Shown one piece after another: positions 17,067 to 25,614 of a stretch of 64,000 bases of DNA. The translations under genes and the position numbers were made by a program. Numbering within the stretch: the first letter of the stretch is position 1; every line of letters begins with the position of its first letter. This DNA comes from UBA935 sp031556725 (GTDB lineage: Bacteria; Bacillota; Clostridia; Lachnospirales; Lachnospiraceae). The notes below the pieces were generated by a model. It made no database searches. It saw only the letters and a list, made by a program, of their open reading frames with translations, and had not been told where the DNA came from. The DNA is taken from positions 62,001 through 126,000 of the forward strand of contig JAVBSL010000010.1 in the NCBI GenBank assembly GCA_031556725.1, given 5' to 3'.

Positions 17067-18587
17067 CTAAAGGACCTCCTTAAGTTTCACTCTATCTATC
17101 TTACCATTGGCATTTATCGGCATATTTTCCAGGTAAACAACCTTACCAGGAATCATATACTCCGGAATCAATGATTTAATTCGCTCTTTGATGGTTTCCC
17201 TGTTTAAATCCACATCTATAAACAAAACAATCTTTTGCCTTTTCTCATCATAGAGGCAGCAGCACAAGGTAATCTCCTCTAAAGAGGATACTGCTGTTTC
17301 AATCTCTCCTAACTCAATTCTATGGCCCAGATGCTTAATCTGGAAATCCTTACGGGAAAGATAGATAATCTCACCATATTCATTATACTTGACCAAATCG
17401 CCAGTCCTGTATATAACTTCAGGCACAGCTTTGTTTAAAGGATTCTGTACAAAAGCAGCTTGTGTTTTTTCAGGGTTATTATAATATCCCATTGCAAGAG
17501 AGGTACCTCTAACACATAATTCACCAACTTCATCACCCTGAACAAGCTCATCCTTATCATTCAATACGAGAATTTCCGTGTTGCTCATAGGAATACCGAT
17601 AGGCAATGGCTCATCATCGGAAAATTCCCTATCAACTATGTAATAGGTGCAAGCATCTGTAATCTCTGTAGGTCCATATAAATTAGCATACATCACATCC
17701 GGGAGAAATTTTCTCCAGATGTTCATCTGTTTATTTGGCATAACTTCTCCACAAAACAGAACTCTCTTAAGGGTATCTGACAAATCAACATTTCTGAATG
17801 CCTTTAGCTTTGAAATGACAATTAAAGCAGATGGTACCCAAAAGATTGTGTTGATTCGGTTCTCCTTGATAAATTCAAGAAGTGGAACCGGCTGAAAGAA
17901 CAGCTTTTTAGGAATAATATACAAGGTTGCCCCTGTCTTTAAGCAAGAAAAAATATCAAGAATTGAGTTGTCAAAATAGAAAGGTGCCTGATTTCCAAAG
18001 GAATCCTCTGAAGAAATCTCAAAAGTTTGCGTAACCCAATCAATATAATCAATAACTGCCCTGTGAGTAATGGATACACCCTTTGGTATCCCTGTGGATC
18101 CAGAGGTAAAGAGCACATACAAAAGATCTGTATCTATAATTTTTCTCGCCTGCTCTTCTACAATTTTCGCATCATCTGCCATTGGCGTGACCGCATCATA
18201 AAAAATATAATCTCCCGTATAACCAAATACTTCGAAGTTAGTATGCAACTCACTGGTTGTAATGACAATCTGTGGCTTCAATACTTCCAGAATTTTTTGT
18301 ACTCTAGGAAGAGGCATATCCACATCAATAGGAGAATAAAAGCTTCCACTATAAGCTACTCCCATAAACGAAACAAGTATCTCAAGCCCTTTTTCCATGT
18401 ACACAACGACTGGAGATCTTCTTTCAAACCCTTTACTATCTTTTATAACGATAATCTCACGAGCAATGGCCTGACTCTTCTTTCTATAATAGCCATAGGT
18501 TATGCTTCCCTGTTCATCCCAAATTGCGATTTTTTCCGACATTTTCTCTGCCGTATTATCCAACCAATGCAATACACTATTGTTCAT
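17067..18587 (-). CDS. Amino-acid adenylation enzyme (DltA-like)
   Basis: A 506-residue stand-alone adenylation protein. Core motifs are in order: LFTSGSTGIPKGV (A3), YFDNSILDIF (A4, with the aspartate that binds an alpha-amino group), NLYGPTE (A5), YRTGDLV (A7), FQIKHLGHRIELGEIE (A8) and INANGKIDR (A10 with the catalytic lysine). It should activate an alpha-amino acid as an adenylate and load it onto the carrier protein at 15147. Length and the A8 form fit DltA better than acyl-CoA synthetases. The ATG at 18585-18587 is chosen because GAGGA lies eight bases before it; an ATG five codons upstream has no such site. The substrate cannot be read with confidence. Confidence 0.9.
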   Translation of the reverse strand: MNNSVLHWLDNTAEKMSEKIAIWDEQGSITYGYYRKKSQAIAREIIVIKDSKGFERRSPVVVYMEKGLEILVSFMGVAYSGSFYSPIDVDMPLPRVQKILEVLKPQIVITTSELHTNFEVFGYTGDYIFYDAVTPMADDAKIVEEQARKIIDTDLLYVLFTSGSTGIPKGVSITHRAVIDYIDWVTQTFEISSEDSFGNQAPFYFDNSILDIFSCLKTGATLYIIPKKLFFQPVPLLEFIKENRINTIFWVPSALIVISKLKAFRNVDLSDTLKRVLFCGEVMPNKQMNIWRKFLPDVMYANLYGPTEITDACTYYIVDREFSDDEPLPIGIPMSNTEILVLNDKDELVQGDEVGELCVRGTSLAMGYYNNPEKTQAAFVQNPLNKAVPEVIYRTGDLVKYNEYGEIIYLSRKDFQIKHLGHRIELGEIETAVSSLEEITLCCCLYDEKRQKIVLFIDVDLNRETIKERIKSLIPEYMIPGKVVYLENMPINANGKIDRVKLKEVL

Positions 18588-18588
18588 C

Positions 18589-18975
18589 CTAAAATTCCTC
18601 ATTATGCTTATTATTTATATAAAGGATGGCATCAAATTTATACCCAAGTAGCCCATTCTGAGTTGTACTTATTTTGGCAATTACCATAATCAGTATATAT
18701 GTCAGTGGGCTTATTAAATACCACACAATCCTAAAATATCCCATAGATGCGTCGGCCAAAAAGCTGCTTACTCTTCCATAATAATACTGCCATGACAAAA
18801 TAAAATCGATAAAAACCTTGGCGCTTTGTTATGCCACAATGCTTGCGCAAAATCATCTCCTATGGGAGGAGCCATAATCGCTACTATAAAGAAAATACAT
18901 ATACCAATAAAAAACCCGGTTATTCTTACGGCTTGTTTTAACTTCACTACTTTTCTCTCAACTTCAATTTTTTAT
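18589..18975 (-). pseudogene. Decayed, truncated DUF6056-like membrane protein
   Basis: Two overlapping frames join into one recognisable protein start. The first (about 18975-18771) reads RITGFFIGICIFFIVAIMAP, then PIGDDFAQALWHNK and RFLSILF. The second (from about 18798) continues with SWQYYYGRVSSFLADASMGY and another hydrophobic helix, then stops at 18589. A helix followed by an acidic DDF and a GR-containing helix start is the layout of the protein at 1-480. A single frameshift in the T-rich stretch near 18800, no good start codon in the first frame, and loss of everything after about 125 residues point to a dead gene. A TTG at 18796-18798 could open a 69-residue product, which I consider unlikely. 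Confidence 0.65.
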
Positions 18976-19001
18976 CCTCTATTAACCTTAATCATTATAT
19001 G

Positions 19002-20132
19002 TCACCGCTTCATACATGCGCTGATAATGCCTGCTATTACCTTGTCCTGATCTTCTTCCGCTAAATAAGGTGAAAAAGGTACCCCAAATGAACATTCACT
19101 ATAAAAAATGGTATTAATATATTTTTCTCCGTAACAATTTATTCCTTGAAATACCGGTAATAAATGCATGGGTGTTGGATAATATAAAATAGTCGGCACA
19201 CCATCATTTTTCAATTTTTGCAATATATAAGCCCGTTGCTCTTTGCCTTCTGCCATCAAGACATACTGTGCATAAGAAGACAAACAGCCTTCCTCAATAT
19301 TTGGTACTGTAATATGTCCTATCAATGCATCATCATACCTCTTTGCAATTTTCTGTCTTTTCTCTATTTCTTCATCCAATGCTTTCAATTTTTCCAACAA
19401 AATCGCCGCCTGAATTGTATCCAGCCGAGAGTTGATTCCAATCCTAACATTGTCATATTTATCTTTTCCCTGCCCATGAACCCTATAAGACTTTAACAGA
19501 GTGGTTATCTCATCGCTATTGGTAAACACCGCACCACCGTCGCCGTAACAGCCTAATGGTTTAGATGGAAAAAAGGAGGTTGCCGCAATATCTCCGAAAG
19601 AACCGCATTTTTTCCCTGAAGCAGATGCCCCCATCCCTTGTGCCGCATCTTCAATCAGTAAAATCTCATATCGCTTTGCAATATCCTGAATTGCTCTATA
19701 GTTTGCAGGGTTTCCAACAAAATCAACTGCCAAAATTGCTTTGGGATGTAATCTTCCCTCCCGAATAACATTTTTAATCTGTCTTTCCAGACCTTCCGGA
19801 CACAGATTATAGCTTTTGCTGTCAATTTCGCAAAAGACGGGTGTTGCACCTAATAAGCATGCCGGTTCGATTGATGCAATAAACGTCATATCAGGGCAAA
19901 AAACAGCATCACCTGGGCCGATTCCATAAGCCATATATATTAACTGCAATGCTGCCGTTCCGTCAGAACAGGTAATTACGTTTTTAACCCCAACATAATC
20001 TGCCAACATTTTTTCCAGTTCCTGCACTTCTTCACCCAGAATATAACTTCCTTTTTTGAGAACCCGCTCGATTCTTTCATCTATCTGCGGTTTCAAATAT
20101 TCGTATTGTGTTTTTAAATCAATAAATTCCAT
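19002..20132 (-). CDS. DegT-family aminotransferase, WbpE/WlbC-like
   Basis: A 376-residue PLP enzyme starting MEFIDLKTQYEYL, the usual opening of WbpE/WlbC-type aminotransferases. LLIEDAAQGMGA carries the cofactor aspartate and TSFFPSKPLGCYGDGGA the PLP lysine. In the WbpB/WbpE pathway this enzyme makes the 3-amino group of UDP-2-acetamido-3-amino-glucuronic acid, and the WbpB-like dehydrogenase is two genes upstream (20816). The in-frame TTG at 20162 is rejected in favour of the ATG at 20130-20132, preceded by AAGGGAAG. It overlaps the end of the formyltransferase gene by 14 bases, consistent with a coupled pathway. Confidence 0.88.
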   Translation of the reverse strand: MEFIDLKTQYEYLKPQIDERIERVLKKGSYILGEEVQELEKMLADYVGVKNVITCSDGTAALQLIYMAYGIGPGDAVFCPDMTFIASIEPACLLGATPVFCEIDSKSYNLCPEGLERQIKNVIREGRLHPKAILAVDFVGNPANYRAIQDIAKRYEILLIEDAAQGMGASASGKKCGSFGDIAATSFFPSKPLGCYGDGGAVFTNSDEITTLLKSYRVHGQGKDKYDNVRIGINSRLDTIQAAILLEKLKALDEEIEKRQKIAKRYDDALIGHITVPNIEEGCLSSYAQYVLMAEGKEQRAYILQKLKNDGVPTILYYPTPMHLLPVFQGINCYGEKYINTIFYSECSFGVPFSPYLAEEDQDKVIAGIISACMKR

Positions 20133-20808
20133 CCCTGTTATCTTCCCTTTTTCGTTCTTCAAACTTAGCTAGTAAAGTTTTTTCCAATTCGTGAGGCATT
20201 CTTTTATGTAAAACATGTACTCCCGGTTCTACATATTCACATACATTATCAACCTTTTCAATCGCCTCTATCAGCATATTGATTTCCGTCCAATATATCC
20301 TATATGCCAGTGCATGGAAAGTATCATTTTCTTTTATTTTAACCGTTTTTCTTTCAATTAAATATCCGGCATCCACTTCCTCACCAATGAGATGTGTTGA
20401 GACACCTATGGGTTTTCCTTCCAAAATTGCCCATTTTAAAGAGTCTAGTCCTCGTACGATTGGAATATAGCCGGGATGTGCATTAACAATTCTATATTTT
20501 TCAATTATTTCAGCCGGTAATATCCCCGCTCCGCAATACAAAACCACACTTCCATGAGGCAGCATAATTTCTCCATATTGCTTTTCGCTCTCACATCTGA
20601 CAAAAGAGTATTCCAGATTTCTGCATAATATATCCGGTGGAATGGCTTGCGTCAGCTCGGGTCTGTGCTCCAACAGGGGAGCATATTTCTTCTGATAGTA
20701 TAAATCCCGTCCATATATAATAACGTCCTTATAGCCTTTGGCCTTCAATAGACTCAACACATCATATGTTTTTTGATGTGGCACATTATATGTTAATACT
20801 CCTATCAT
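20119..20808 (-). CDS. Sugar N-formyltransferase-like protein
   Basis: A 229-residue single-domain formyltransferase. The active-site triad is complete: VNAHPGYIPIVRG gives Asn109 and His111, and GEEVDAGYLIERK gives Asp146. The N-terminal part (GVLTYNVPHQKTYDVLSLLK) is the folate-domain Rossmann half. It lacks the C-terminal domain of methionyl-tRNA formyltransferase, and GAR transformylase is unlikely in this context. Between a WbpB-like and a WbpE-like gene, it is predicted to formylate the new 3-amino group of a UDP-sugar with formyl-tetrahydrofolate. The ATG at 20806-20808 is preferred to a TTG five codons upstream that overlaps the preceding stop. Confidence 0.82.
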   Translation of the reverse strand: MIGVLTYNVPHQKTYDVLSLLKAKGYKDVIIYGRDLYYQKKYAPLLEHRPELTQAIPPDILCRNLEYSFVRCESEKQYGEIMLPHGSVVLYCGAGILPAEIIEKYRIVNAHPGYIPIVRGLDSLKWAILEGKPIGVSTHLIGEEVDAGYLIERKTVKIKENDTFHALAYRIYWTEINMLIEAIEKVDNVCEYVEPGVHVLHKRMPHELEKTLLAKFEERKREDNRDGIY

Positions 20809-20815
20809 CACCTGC

Positions 20816-21889
20816 TCATCCAAACCTTCCTGTAAAATCAGTAGTTGAACCCTTCTCCATGGGCAATTTCACAGTTGTGCCCGTATGAGCGGATTGGTAA
20901 ATTGCCAGCACCAACTCCAAAGCCCTTTTTCCTGCTTCGGCATTCACATATGGTTCACGATCTTCCCTAATGGCATCCACAACATCCTTATACAGCTTGG
21001 TATGACCAAATCCATATACATTGGGAGGATTTTCACAGCATTCCGCCTTTACCTTTTCCGGTTCGTCTAAATAGTCTGAGAAACGCCATTCTTCAATAAG
21101 GTTAACAGCCTCCCCACCTGCTTTAACAGTACCTTTTTCACCAAAAATATATAGTGTTTCCTCTAAATTTTTAGGATATACATCGGTTGTTCCTTCTATT
21201 ATACCATAACTTCCATTAGCAAACCGAATCAGGGCAATCCCTAAATCCTCCGCTTCAATGTAGTCATGGAGCAACCGGTCAGTCATCCCTACTACTTCTA
21301 CAATATCATCACCCATCATCCATCTAAGCAAATCAATGTCGTGAATACATTGATTCATCAATGCTCCACCATCCTGTTCCCATGTTCCTCTCCACGGTGC
21401 CCGATGATAGTATTCAAAATCCCTTGTCCAACGTATGTGTGCAGTTCCGTACAGCAAACGTCCGAATCGGTTTTTATCAATTGCTTCTCTAATCTTCTGA
21501 ATAGATTTATTGAACCTGTTTTGGTGGCAGGCACACACTTTTACTTTATATTCCTTCGCCATATTGATGATTTTATCGGCATCTTCCAAAGATAACGCAA
21601 TTGGCTTTTCAATAATCAAATGACAGCCTGCCTGTATACAGTCTACTGCGATTTCAGCATGCTTTCCGCTCTCCGTACATATCGACACCAGTTCTGGCTT
21701 TTCCTTTTCAAGCATCTCCTGATAATCCACATATATCTGCACGGTATCCGGTAAATCAAATTTAACTATTTTGTCCTTTACGTTCTTCGGCAGCAAATCA
21801 CACAGCGACACTATTTCTAATTGATTATTTTTGGCCGCTACAATATGGTTCATCGAAATACGACCGCAACCTATAATAGCATATCTCAT
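20816..21889 (-). CDS. Gfo/Idh/MocA oxidoreductase, WbpB/WlbA-like
   Basis: A 357-residue NAD-dependent sugar dehydrogenase. The N-terminal Rossmann motif is IIGCGRISMNH, the family signature EKP is in LIIEKPIALS, and the C-terminal domain has GGALMNQCIHDIDLLRWM, where the histidine and aspartate sit in the active site. This form is typical of enzymes that oxidise C3 of UDP-N-acetylglucosaminuronic acid (WbpB/WlbA). It is followed by the formyltransferase (8 bases) and the aminotransferase, forming a three-gene route to a formylated 3-amino sugar. GAGG lies eight bases before the ATG. No UDP-GlcNAc 6-dehydrogenase (WbpA) is in the window. Confidence 0.85.
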   Translation of the reverse strand: MRYAIIGCGRISMNHIVAAKNNQLEIVSLCDLLPKNVKDKIVKFDLPDTVQIYVDYQEMLEKEKPELVSICTESGKHAEIAVDCIQAGCHLIIEKPIALSLEDADKIINMAKEYKVKVCACHQNRFNKSIQKIREAIDKNRFGRLLYGTAHIRWTRDFEYYHRAPWRGTWEQDGGALMNQCIHDIDLLRWMMGDDIVEVVGMTDRLLHDYIEAEDLGIALIRFANGSYGIIEGTTDVYPKNLEETLYIFGEKGTVKAGGEAVNLIEEWRFSDYLDEPEKVKAECCENPPNVYGFGHTKLYKDVVDAIREDREPYVNAEAGKRALELVLAIYQSAHTGTTVKLPMEKGSTTDFTGRFG

Positions 21890-21894
21890 GTATT

Positions 21895-23259
21895 TTACCT
21901 CGTAATTTTATTTTCTTCTATTACCTTTTGATTGTTTAAAATAATGGCTTGTAAAATCAGCTTATATTTGTTCCAGTCAAATTCTGTTTCCGCAAGCTTT
22001 ATTGAGCCTTCCGCATAACTCCGTAAACGCTTTCTTTTCGATAAAACCATTTTCAAAGCCTTCTTTATACTCTCCACATCGTTTTCTTTCAGGATAAATC
22101 CATTACGATACTTTTTTACCAATCTCCCCTGCTCCTGCGTATAGGAGGTAATAATCGGCAATCCTGCTTTAGAATATTCAATGAATTTATTGGTTAAGGC
22201 AAACTGCCAGTTCAGACACTTATCCGATTGCACCATATGAATTCCGATATCTCCAGCACTATGTGCAGCTTCCGCTATTTCATCCGGTTCCACCGGAGCT
22301 AAAAAATGGACCTTTTCCGTATACCCGTTTTCTATTACCCATTGCTTGATTTGCTCCAGATTTTCAGACGGAAGGCATCGAAGCACCAATTCAAATTCTT
22401 TAAAGGACAGTACTGCCTCCATAATTTCCCAAAGTCCTCTGGATTTGTGGCTAATACCATGATAATAAATTTTCAATTTTTCCCCGCCAAAATCCTTTTG
22501 CTTTCCCTTTATAGGCATTGTCGCCGAGCAGTTTAGCATTGGTATGCAGGGGCATGATACTTTATAATTATTTTTGACCCAAATCATCTCACTTACACTG
22601 ATTCCCATAACTATATCTGTATATTTAATAAATGTATCATTAAAAAGTGCCAACATCTTGCGATACATATGAGGAAACGTTCCCGGTGCATTATCCTCAT
22701 AAATATCGTGCATATCATAAACAAGCCGACTATTCCATATCAGCTTATGAACTACACCACACAATAGTGTATCTATATCATTACACACAACCACATCCGC
22801 TTCAATCTTAGATGCACACTCTGCAAATTGAACACTTTTCTCCATAAAAAAAAGTAAATAGCTTAACGCCTTCGAGTCCTCCATCGGTTCATTTACCCTA
22901 TTGTAAATCTCCATAAATCCCCTACGTTTCACTTCTTCGCTTAATTTTTGCTGATACACTTCAATTATACTTGGATCATAATAATTATCACTCATGATAA
23001 GTGAAAAGCATTCCTTGATTTGATCTAAAATCCCCCATTTATTTAGCGATTCTCTTAACTGTACTGTAATTGGATATTCTCTTGCAGCATACTCAAAAAA
23101 ATTATAGTTTATTTTTTCATTATACATGCTAGTTTCAAAGTCCGGTATCGGCCTTGATAATACCTGTACGTTTTCCGCGCATTCAGCAATTGCCGCTATA
23201 TGCCGCTTAACTCTTGTGTCGTTTTTCAGATCATTGTTAACTATTATCAATGTTTTCAT
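21895..23259 (-). CDS. GT4-like (GT-B) glycosyltransferase
   Basis: A 454-residue GT-B protein. The N-terminal domain starts KTLIIVNNDLKNDTRVKRH, and the C-terminal donor domain has LKIYYHGI, then FALTNKFIEYSKAGLPIITS, the equivalent of the usual E-x7-E helix region with the second glutamate absent or shifted. This is the variant seen in many exopolysaccharide GT4 proteins. DMHDIYEDN near residue 195 suits an acceptor-binding loop. The ATG at 23257-23259 is preferred; a TTG three codons upstream is also possible. Sugar specificity cannot be read. Confidence 0.8.
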   Translation of the reverse strand: MKTLIIVNNDLKNDTRVKRHIAAIAECAENVQVLSRPIPDFETSMYNEKINYNFFEYAAREYPITVQLRESLNKWGILDQIKECFSLIMSDNYYDPSIIEVYQQKLSEEVKRRGFMEIYNRVNEPMEDSKALSYLLFFMEKSVQFAECASKIEADVVVCNDIDTLLCGVVHKLIWNSRLVYDMHDIYEDNAPGTFPHMYRKMLALFNDTFIKYTDIVMGISVSEMIWVKNNYKVSCPCIPMLNCSATMPIKGKQKDFGGEKLKIYYHGISHKSRGLWEIMEAVLSFKEFELVLRCLPSENLEQIKQWVIENGYTEKVHFLAPVEPDEIAEAAHSAGDIGIHMVQSDKCLNWQFALTNKFIEYSKAGLPIITSYTQEQGRLVKKYRNGFILKENDVESIKKALKMVLSKRKRLRSYAEGSIKLAETEFDWNKYKLILQAIILNNQKVIEENKITR

Positions 23260-23264
23260 AATAT

Positions 23265-23978
23265 TCAATCAACCTCTCTAACGACCCTTGCCGGCATCCC
23301 CATAACCACCATACCGCTGGGAACATCTTTAGTAACTACTGCGCCTGCTCCTACAATACTGTTATATCCAACTGTTACATTCGGCAATATATTTGCACCT
23401 GCGCCTATAGAAGCATAATCCTCTATCACAGGCCCTCCTATATGATCAACACTATCTTCTTTCCTGCCTATTGTGTTATCATTAGTTGTAGATACTAAAG
23501 CACTGATAAATACCTTATTTCCTATCTTCATATCACCGGTAATATGCGTATTATCTAAAATCTTGGTGTGATTTCCGATAACGGTATTATAATTTACGCT
23601 TACATTTCTACTAACAAGGCAATAAGAACCCACTTTACATTCTTCACGAATAGAGCAATAATCTCCCAGTAAAGTATTATTACCAATCTCCACACTATGA
23701 TAAACCACGCATCCGGGTGATAATATACAATTTTCTCCGATAATGGTATCGCCTAAATTAGTATTGATTGCTCTTGAATTGCAACCGGGTGCTTTAGGTT
23801 CTTTTGATAAAACACAATGATCGTAAATCTCTACTCCATCTTTAATAATCGTGTGCGGATAAATCACTACATACTCATGAATGATAACATCGTTTCCTAT
23901 TGTAACATCGTCCATAATTACTACACTATCAGCAATATCACATCGCTCACCAATGGTAACATTTTTTCCTTTTTTCAT
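23265..23978 (-). CDS. Left-handed beta-helix (hexapeptide) N-acyltransferase
   Basis: A 237-residue protein made almost entirely of hexapeptide repeats (VTIGERCDIA, VVIMDDVTIGND and so on to VTVGYNSIVGAGAVVTKDVP), ending with the GMPARVV cap of sugar acetyltransferases. It is probably a trimer that uses acetyl-CoA. Candidate substrates are the amino-sugars made nearby: the WbpE product (WbpD role) or the FdtB product at 27-28 kb (FdtC/QdtC role). The long N-terminal helix without an extra domain does not settle the choice. AAAGGAG stands at a good distance before the ATG. Confidence 0.82.
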   Translation of the reverse strand: MKKGKNVTIGERCDIADSVVIMDDVTIGNDVIIHEYVVIYPHTIIKDGVEIYDHCVLSKEPKAPGCNSRAINTNLGDTIIGENCILSPGCVVYHSVEIGNNTLLGDYCSIREECKVGSYCLVSRNVSVNYNTVIGNHTKILDNTHITGDMKIGNKVFISALVSTTNDNTIGRKEDSVDHIGGPVIEDYASIGAGANILPNVTVGYNSIVGAGAVVTKDVPSGMVVMGMPARVVREVD

Positions 23979-23990
23979 TTGCTGTCTCCT

Positions 23991-25601
23991 TTAAAATATA
24001 TGTTTGTTTATAAATCTTTTTGCATATTCATTATCTAGCCAAAACAAATCTGCTGCGGGATAGGGTGTCTTTTCGATAATGTCTGCTGCTAGAAATGTAC
24101 ACTTCATTCCTAATATCTTTGCAATAGTAGAGTACATATAGAATCTATGGTACTCCGGTATGATACAAACAATCTCTGTTCCCGGCCGGCAAAATATAAT
24201 ATTGGTTAGTGCTGCGCCGGAGGCGGCCACTACACATTTGCATTGTCCAAAACACTCCACCTGCTGGGCAAAAGACATTTCTTCCGTATATATAATCTCA
24301 AAACCATTTTCTTCAAAGATTGACCTGATTTCTTCTTCATTTTTAAGCCTGACCGTCTTTGTATTTTTCCGTGAGACGAAACATTTACGGTATGCTTCCC
24401 CTTGTGTATATACCCCAATCTTTTCCCTGAGATTAGTCAGCACCGACTCGGCAATCATAAAATCTCCCATTCGAATATCGTCTCTATTATATAAATTGAT
24501 TGGCATCCATACATTCTGAGAAACACTTACCATTTTCTTTACCCGGCAGCACTGATCCTTCTTTACTATAATCACCGGGTGTTGATATACATTGATTCTT
24601 TCAAATGCTTCCTTAAACTGAGGAACAGCATACACTATTTCATCCAAAAAAACGGGATATTCCCTGTATTCTTCATATTGATCCACAAAAGTTAACTGTG
24701 AAAGATTTTCTATCAATAAATGATAATAATTAAAGGATGCCGCACTTATTAAATTAATGCCCCTATCATATTTCTTTATTTCCTCTTCCACTTCTATTAC
24801 GGCATAATTATGAAGCACTTTGCGTAAAGCCGCATACCTGATATCAATCCGCTTTTCTTCATCATGGTACATTACATCGTGAAGCATTTTATCTTTTGCA
24901 AGTATAATATCACTGCTTCCTATAATACTAACATCTCCCAGTTCAGCCAAATATATTTCCGGTGATTGAAAAAACTTTACTTCCTCTTCAGCCTTTTCGT
25001 AAAATAGCGGTTTACAAACCAGCCTCTCCTTTGGTTCTTCCAACACTCTATATTTTTGCCTCCACAAAGTACAATAATTCTTAATGCCTACAATTCTACA
25101 TAACTTTATTCCTTTGTTTGACCCATAAAAAATACGTACACTTAATAAAAACAAATCCACATACGTATACTTAGATAATACAGAATACATTTTTTCCTGC
25201 ATTAATGAAGAAACATTCTGTAATTTACTTCTCACAAATCGTACTGAAGCATATCCTTTCCAATAGATAAATCGAAAAGCCGCATGCATTTTCCAAAAAA
25301 CAAAATGCAAGCCTGCAAATATTTTCCTTATTATTGCCCTTACAATACTATGCATCCAATTAAAACAGGTCCAGCATAAAATTTCAAATTTACTCTGCTT
25401 ACGTATCTTTTTCGCTTTTTTAGGCTTTTTAGGCTTTTTAGGCTTTTTAGGCTTTTTAGGCTTTTTAGGCTTTTTCTCTTTATGGAGACACTTAAACAAC
25501 CACATTATACTATATATGACTGCTTTAAACGGAATGCTTAATATCTTGAAAGTTTTTCCAACTATAAATGCTAAGCCAGTCACCCATCGTGCAAAAAACA
25601 T
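23991..25601 (-). CDS. GT61 (DUF563) glycosyltransferase with Lys-Pro repeat
   Basis: A 536-residue protein. Residues 1-40 form a hydrophobic, basic N-terminal segment that could associate with the membrane. Residues 41-65 are a run of Lys-Lys-Pro units, followed by a basic region to about 120. From about 210 to the end is a GT61/DUF563 domain, with FNYYHLLIENLSQL, YRKCFVSRKNTKTVRLKNEE and ASGAALTNIIFCRPGTEIV near the C-terminus as in family members. It probably adds a pentose or hexose to the repeat unit. The Lys-Pro tract is not part of the family fold and may be a length-variable linker or a contact with acidic lipid. AGGGAG precedes the ATG. Confidence 0.82.
   Translation of the reverse strand: MFFARWVTGLAFIVGKTFKILSIPFKAVIYSIMWLFKCLHKEKKPKKPKKPKKPKKPKKPKKAKKIRKQSKFEILCWTCFNWMHSIVRAIIRKIFAGLHFVFWKMHAAFRFIYWKGYASVRFVRSKLQNVSSLMQEKMYSVLSKYTYVDLFLLSVRIFYGSNKGIKLCRIVGIKNYCTLWRQKYRVLEEPKERLVCKPLFYEKAEEEVKFFQSPEIYLAELGDVSIIGSSDIILAKDKMLHDVMYHDEEKRIDIRYAALRKVLHNYAVIEVEEEIKKYDRGINLISAASFNYYHLLIENLSQLTFVDQYEEYREYPVFLDEIVYAVPQFKEAFERINVYQHPVIIVKKDQCCRVKKMVSVSQNVWMPINLYNRDDIRMGDFMIAESVLTNLREKIGVYTQGEAYRKCFVSRKNTKTVRLKNEEEIRSIFEENGFEIIYTEEMSFAQQVECFGQCKCVVAASGAALTNIIFCRPGTEIVCIIPEYHRFYMYSTIAKILGMKCTFLAADIIEKTPYPAADLFWLDNEYAKRFINKHIF
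25422..25475 (-). repeat. Six perfect 9-base tandem repeats coding Lys-Lys-Pro
   Basis: The forward-strand unit AGGCTTTTT repeats six times without mismatch. Read on the minus strand it gives AAAAAGCCT, two lysines and a proline. Because the unit is a multiple of three, gain or loss of copies would change linker length but not the frame. Confidence 0.95.
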
Positions 25602-25614
25602 GTATCTGCTCCCT

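Noticed and set aside
18027..18689. 220-codon open frame on the plus strand
   Set aside because: It lies antisense to the adenylation gene, whose motifs are unambiguous. Its translation has no family features and no ribosome binding site was evident.
18589..18798. Stand-alone 69-residue membrane protein
   Set aside because: It would need a TTG start without a good ribosome binding site, and its sequence continues the preceding out-of-frame DUF6056-like segment. A frameshifted remnant explains it better.
25422..25475. CRISPR-like or regulatory repeat
   Set aside because: The repeat is in frame inside the GT61 gene, has no spacers, and is fully explained as a Lys-Lys-Pro coding tract.
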